Source: Crocinitomicaceae bacterium (GTDB lineage: Bacteria; Bacteroidota; Bacteroidia; Flavobacteriales_G; Salibacteraceae). From it: a DNA stretch of 9,754 bases. The position numbers were made by a program, and so were the translations under genes. Numbering within the stretch: the first letter of the stretch is position 1; each line of letters begins with the position of its first letter. The stretch is from contig JAAZVO010000086.1 of assembly GCA_018623405.1 (NCBI GenBank), forward strand, positions 1 to 9,754. Reading direction: 5' to 3'. This document shows positions 7,079 to 9,754 of the stretch, piece after piece. The notes beneath the pieces are model-generated. The model saw only the letters and a program-made list of their open reading frames with translations. It was not told where the DNA came from and made no database searches.

Positions 7079-8407
7079 TTAGTTGCTAGTTACAGGAATT
7101 TGAGATAACTGATTGATGTTATTGATATCTGTAGCATCAAACTGATATATTCCATCTTCTGCAGAAACAATTAAGTTACCCAATAACGGTATTACATCGT
7201 AGGGTTTTGTTACGCTTAGATTTTTTACGAAACTAAGCACCGGTGAGTTGGTGTTGTCAAATACTTTAACACCATCAACTCCATCGCAAACAAATAATAT
7301 GTTTCTAAAACCATCAATACCCAATCCATAAGGTTCATTAAGAGCAATGGTTTCTTTAAGTTCAGGTTGATTAATATTGGTGATGTCAATAATATCTAGC
7401 TGATTATTCCAACCTCCGCAATTGTTTCCTCCTCGAAGAGTTACATACGCAAAATTGCCATAGGCAACTACAGGGTCACAGGCAGTAGCATGGTTAAATT
7501 CTGAAATATAATTAGGTTGTGTGGAATTAGAAATATCATAAATATACATCCCAGATTGTGCACCTACAAAAAGATTACTTCCTAAAGTAAATAAGGTTTC
7601 TATTTGTCTTCCCAGCTCAACATTTTCATTTATCAAATTTGTTTTCCCGTTTGAAATATCATAAATCCTCATTGAACTCCATGAGTTAATAGCATAAAAA
7701 TGATTTTGATATATCATAAACCTTGTCATTGATCCGGCTTTTCCTCCAAAATCGTTAGCTGCTTTCCCTGACCCTGAACCGGCTGTAGTGCTTCCAAATG
7801 AAGATGTAAAAGCGATATCAGAATTAAAGCCAAACCTCATGGGCTCACCCCAAAACATTCTACCCATACAGTCACTACCATCACAAACTTCTTTCACTTC
7901 TTGTATTTGCCACCCAACAATTATTTCATCTTCTCCTAACTCATATTGAGCAATTGGATAATTTGGATTATAGTCGGGCATTAAATAACTCTGATCAAAA
8001 ACATTTTCAATACGCTCGACTAAAACAGGATTAGTTGGATCGGCAATGTTATAAACCAATAAGTCTTTGAAGCTATCTGCGTACAAATAATCTCCCTCAA
8101 CGGCAATATCTACATTTCCGGGTATTTGCAGGAATTTTAAATTCACAGGGTTTTCCGGTGATGAATTTTCATAAATATGCACTCCATTGCTTCTTTCACT
8201 AATAAAGAGGTATTGATTGTAAACGAAAATTTTTCCGGGAGAAACAAGCTCTGTAGGTTCAGTAACTATGGTTTGTTCAATTATTTTGCTTTTATCAATT
8301 TTTAGAGGAACATTAGCTTCGTAAACAGATTCAGACTTAAAATTGTCTTTTAAACAAGAGGATAGCAATAAGCTTATTACAATAAAAAGCGCAAAATGTG
8401 GTTTCAT
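7079..8407 (-). CDS. LVIVD-repeat lipoprotein, probable beta-propeller on the cell surface
   Basis: I place the start at 8407, not the upstream ATG at 8434. From 8407 the protein (442 residues) begins MKPHFALFIVISLLLSSC, a lipoprotein signal with lipobox LSSC and lipidated Cys18; the longer form would add nine residues before the signal and run into the divergent gene. At least seven LVIVD-type units are seen, with cores HIYENSSPENP (77-87), LLVYNIADPTNP (116-127), MRIYDISN (246-253), MYIYDISNSTQP (287-298), LDIIDITNINQP (337-348), VKVFDNTNSP (380-389) and IYQFDATD (420-427). Spacing is 40-50 residues except for a 130-residue gap between units two and three. That gap contains a CDGSDC pair (175-180) and a Gly/Ser-rich stretch (202-226). 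LVIVD proteins are predicted propellers at the surface of Bacteroidota and other bacteria. The specific function is unknown. Localisation outside or inside the outer membrane cannot be decided from sequence. Confidence 0.85.
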   Translation of the reverse strand: MKPHFALFIVISLLLSSCLKDNFKSESVYEANVPLKIDKSKIIEQTIVTEPTELVSPGKIFVYNQYLFISERSNGVHIYENSSPENPVNLKFLQIPGNVDIAVEGDYLYADSFKDLLVYNIADPTNPVLVERIENVFDQSYLMPDYNPNYPIAQYELGEDEIIVGWQIQEVKEVCDGSDCMGRMFWGEPMRFGFNSDIAFTSSFGSTTAGSGSGKAANDFGGKAGSMTRFMIYQNHFYAINSWSSMRIYDISNGKTNLINENVELGRQIETLFTLGSNLFVGAQSGMYIYDISNSTQPNYISEFNHATACDPVVAYGNFAYVTLRGGNNCGGWNNQLDIIDITNINQPELKETIALNEPYGLGIDGFRNILFVCDGVDGVKVFDNTNSPVLSFVKNLSVTKPYDVIPLLGNLIVSAEDGIYQFDATDINNINQLSQIPVTSN

Positions 8408-8424
8408 GACTATACTTTTAAAAA
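8408..8424. promoter_or_regulatory. 17-bp gap between divergent lipoprotein and barrel genes
   Basis: Only 17 bp separate the two ATGs, so both promoters must lie inside the opposite coding sequence. No exact TAnnTTTG is found on either side. The nearest matches are TATAGTTTG on the minus strand (8440-8432, spacer one base too long) and TACTTTTA on the plus strand (8413-8420), which is only 4 nt from the plus-strand ATG and therefore unlikely to drive it. Confidence 0.3.
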
Positions 8425-9153
8425 ATGATAGCAAACTATAAAATTACCCTAATTATTGTATTGATAATCAGTTTTTTTGTTAAAACATCATCTCTTAATG
8501 CACAAATTAAAGGGCATGACATTGTTTATCTAAAGAACGGCTCAATTTTAAAGGGGGCAATTGTTTCAACTGATGAAGATTCAACCGTAAAAATCATGAT
8601 TAAAGGTGGAAGTATTTTAGCTTACCCCTATGCTCAAATACAGAAAATGAGTTTTGATGTAGGAAATTCAAAAATTAATAACCCCAATGGGGTAAGGTTC
8701 CAATTAAATTTTGGCGGACTTATAGGGGAGGGCGGTGGCTTTTTTTCCTATTTATCACCTGTTTTGGCAGACTTCGACCTAAACGTTGGTTATCAACAAA
8801 ATAAACATTACTATGCCTTATCATCTGGGTTTGAGTTTTTTGATGGTTTAAGTGTGCCTTTAATGTTAAATTACCAATACACTTTAAGTGATAAGCCTGT
8901 TGCTCCTTTTTTGGAGGTTTATGGTGGAACAGGTTTTAATGTTGATCAGTATTATGATTCTACATTGCCAATATCTGCAGGAGCGGGAGTGGGCCTTAAA
9001 AAAACCTTTATGAATAATTTCAACTTCATGGTAAATGTAGGGTACAGATTCCATCAGTATAATTACTCTTATACAGATTGGTTTTGGGGTGGAACAACTA
9101 CAAATACCGTTCAAGCCAATAGAATTCAATTAAAGTTTGGAATCGGGTTTTGA
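8425..9153 (+). CDS. Outer-membrane beta-barrel protein with N-terminal small beta domain
   Basis: A 242-residue exported protein. Residues 1-26 are a Sec signal peptide with a long hydrophobic core, ending LNAQ before IKG. Residues 30-80 form a small module starting DIVYLKNGSILKGAIVST and ending YPYAQIQKMSFD. I know this from Bacteroidota envelope proteins as a stretch of beta strands with a 'YLKNGS-I-G' opening; its function is not known to me. From about 88 to the end, alternating polar and aromatic strands separated by Gly-rich turns suggest a small barrel of about eight strands (RFQLNFGGLIG, YYALSSGFEFF, PFLEVYGGTGFNV, FMVNVGYRFHQY, RIQLKFGIGF). The last residue is Phe, the usual signal for barrel insertion by BamA. 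The start is the only Met in frame that gives the signal peptide. It is divergent from the LVIVD lipoprotein gene. Specific role unknown. Confidence 0.8.
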   Translation: MIANYKITLIIVLIISFFVKTSSLNAQIKGHDIVYLKNGSILKGAIVSTDEDSTVKIMIKGGSILAYPYAQIQKMSFDVGNSKINNPNGVRFQLNFGGLIGEGGGFFSYLSPVLADFDLNVGYQQNKHYYALSSGFEFFDGLSVPLMLNYQYTLSDKPVAPFLEVYGGTGFNVDQYYDSTLPISAGAGVGLKKTFMNNFNFMVNVGYRFHQYNYSYTDWFWGGTTTNTVQANRIQLKFGIGF

Positions 9154-9232
9154 TGGCGACTTAAAAAAATCCAACGTACGGTTATTTCATATTTTCCTGT
9201 AATCTCATGCTGCATTTTTAAAGGATTGTTAT

Positions 9233-9263
9233 TACCTGTTTATTAAGTAATTAGGTAGTTTTT
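9233..9263 (+). terminator. Weak hairpin plus T-run, possible terminator of the barrel gene
   Basis: TACCT (9233-9237) can pair with AGGTA (9253-9257), with an inner ATT/AAT pairing. Five T residues follow at 9259-9263. The stem is short, interrupted and A/T-rich, and it lies 80 nt after the stop codon, so this is only a tentative call. Confidence 0.25.
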
Positions 9264-9294
9264 AGATAGGTCTTTTCTCTTTGGATATTAAGAT

Positions 9295-9302
9295 TATCTT
9301 TG
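9295..9302 (+). promoter_or_regulatory. Candidate hppA promoter, -7 element TATCTTTG
   Basis: TATCTTTG is a perfect TAnnTTTG match, 27 nt before the hppA ATG. The nearest upstream TTG (9281-9283) is only 11 nt away, too close to act as the -33 element, and none is seen at the expected distance. Confidence 0.5.
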
Positions 9303-9329
9303 CCGCCCGATTTTTTAAACTATTTGAAT

Positions 9330-9754
9330 ATGGAAAACATTGCGATGATCTTACCAATATTTGGAGTATTGGCATTAATTTTTGTAGCATGGAAAAGTGC
9401 TTGGGTATCTAAACAAGATGAAGGAGATGCCAAAATGGCTAAAATAGCCAAAAACATTGCTACAGGAGCAATGGCCTTTTTAAAGGCAGAATACAAAATT
9501 CTTTCAATTTTTGTTGTTGTTGTTGCTGTACTTTTAGCATTTAAAGGTGCTAATGAAGCAGACTCTAGTCCACTTGTAGCTTTATCATTTATTGTTGGAG
9601 CACTTTGTTCTGCATTAGCAGGTTTTATGGGTATGAGAGTAGCTACTAAAGCCAACGTTAGAACAACTCAAGCTGCTAGAACATCTTTAGGTGAAGCACT
9701 TAACGTTGCTTTTACAGGAGGTTCTGTAATGGGAATGGGTGTTGTTGGTTTAGG
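9330..9754 (+). CDS. hppA: Membrane-bound ion-translocating pyrophosphatase (partial, N-terminal part)
   Basis: Inner-membrane pump that couples hydrolysis of pyrophosphate to export of H+ or Na+. Only the first 141 residues are inside the window; full proteins have about 700-800 residues and 16 membrane segments. The visible part begins MENIAMILPIFGVLALIFVA (segment 1). It continues with the conserved cytoplasmic stretch MAKIAKNIATGAMAFLKAEY (36-55), segment 2 at about 57-72, segment 3 at about 82-102, and MGMRVATKANVRTTQAAR (100-117), a strongly conserved loop of this family, then NVAFTGGSVMGMGVVGL entering segment 4. The pyrophosphate-binding DDxxD motifs and the residues that decide K+ dependence and ion choice lie beyond the edge, so H+ versus Na+ cannot be called. 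It has its own promoter candidate and no close upstream gene on the same strand. Confidence 0.93.
   Translation, partial: MENIAMILPIFGVLALIFVAWKSAWVSKQDEGDAKMAKIAKNIATGAMAFLKAEYKILSIFVVVVAVLLAFKGANEADSSPLVALSFIVGALCSALAGFMGMRVATKANVRTTQAARTSLGEALNVAFTGGSVMGMGVVGL

Larger units (their letters stand above)
9154..9329. other. Intergenic region between barrel gene and hppA
   Basis: This 176-bp AT-rich stretch contains no reading frame of note. It holds a weak hairpin candidate followed by a T-run (listed separately) and the hppA promoter candidate. No RNA gene or riboswitch fold was recognised by eye. Confidence 0.6.

Noticed and set aside
8408..8434. Upstream ATG (8434) as the start of the LVIVD lipoprotein
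   Set aside because: It would add MLSFFKSIV before an already complete lipoprotein signal peptide and overlap the divergent gene by 10 bp; the start at 8407 gives a textbook lipobox.
8884..9129. Minus-strand reading frame of 81 codons inside the barrel protein gene
   Set aside because: The composition is unlike a real protein, and the opposite frame has a signal peptide and barrel strands ending in Phe.
9509..9530. GTTGTTGTTGTT microsatellite-like run
   Set aside because: It encodes consecutive Val residues in a membrane segment of HppA; four units are too few to call a phase-variable repeat.
9320..9655. Minus-strand reading frame of 111 codons over hppA
   Set aside because: It is the antisense of the conserved HppA N-terminus; its Ala/Ile/Thr-rich look comes from the complement of membrane codons.
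1..9754. Mobile element, CRISPR, defence or secondary-metabolite system
   Set aside because: No transposase, integrase, terminal repeats, spacer array or toxin-like genes were found; all genes belong to core or envelope families with similar base composition by eye.

Overview
This is an AT-rich window (GC about one third by eye) from a bacterium of the phylum Bacteroidota, most likely a member of the Flavobacteriia. Three things point there. The protein families are typical of the group (LVIVD-repeat lipoprotein, small outer-membrane barrel ending in Phe, SppA of the long type, EtfB with the variant ETINYNGSQVGG segment). Shine-Dalgarno sequences are absent. The promoter-like elements fit the Bacteroidetes -7 consensus TAnnTTTG. 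The family assignment is established knowledge applied to sequences read by eye; no database was searched.

Layout from left to right: a partial folK on the minus strand (folate synthesis) runs off the left edge. It is divergent from sppA (+), a membrane-anchored Ser/Lys signal peptide peptidase. sppA meets tail to tail with a four-gene minus-strand operon transcribed right to left: etfB, etfA, a bifunctional-nuclease-family gene (DUF151 plus UVR motif) and a NupC/CNT nucleoside transporter. Divergent from etfB, across a 156-bp shared promoter region, lies pdhB (+), the E1-beta subunit of pyruvate dehydrogenase. pdhB abuts, stop codon to stop codon, a minus-strand gene for an LVIVD-repeat lipoprotein. 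That gene is divergent, with only 17 bp between start codons, from a gene (+) for an outer-membrane beta-barrel protein. After a 176-bp intergenic region the window ends inside hppA (+), a membrane-bound ion-pumping pyrophosphatase.

Functionally this is mostly core energy and housekeeping metabolism: acetyl-CoA formation (PdhB), electron transfer from acyl-CoA or similar dehydrogenases to the quinone pool (EtfAB), pyrophosphate-driven ion pumping (HppA), nucleoside uptake, folate synthesis and membrane-protein turnover. The lipoprotein and barrel protein are the only cell-surface genes of unknown role and could form a pair.

I saw no mobile element, CRISPR array, RNA gene or defence-like system, and do not claim a new system. 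The observations most worth a second look are four TAnnTTTG elements, three of them exactly 22 nt before a start codon; the almost complete absence of intergenic space at the convergent and divergent junctions; a 13-bp sequence repeated at two coupled junctions of the etf operon; and a long insertion in the LVIVD-repeat protein.
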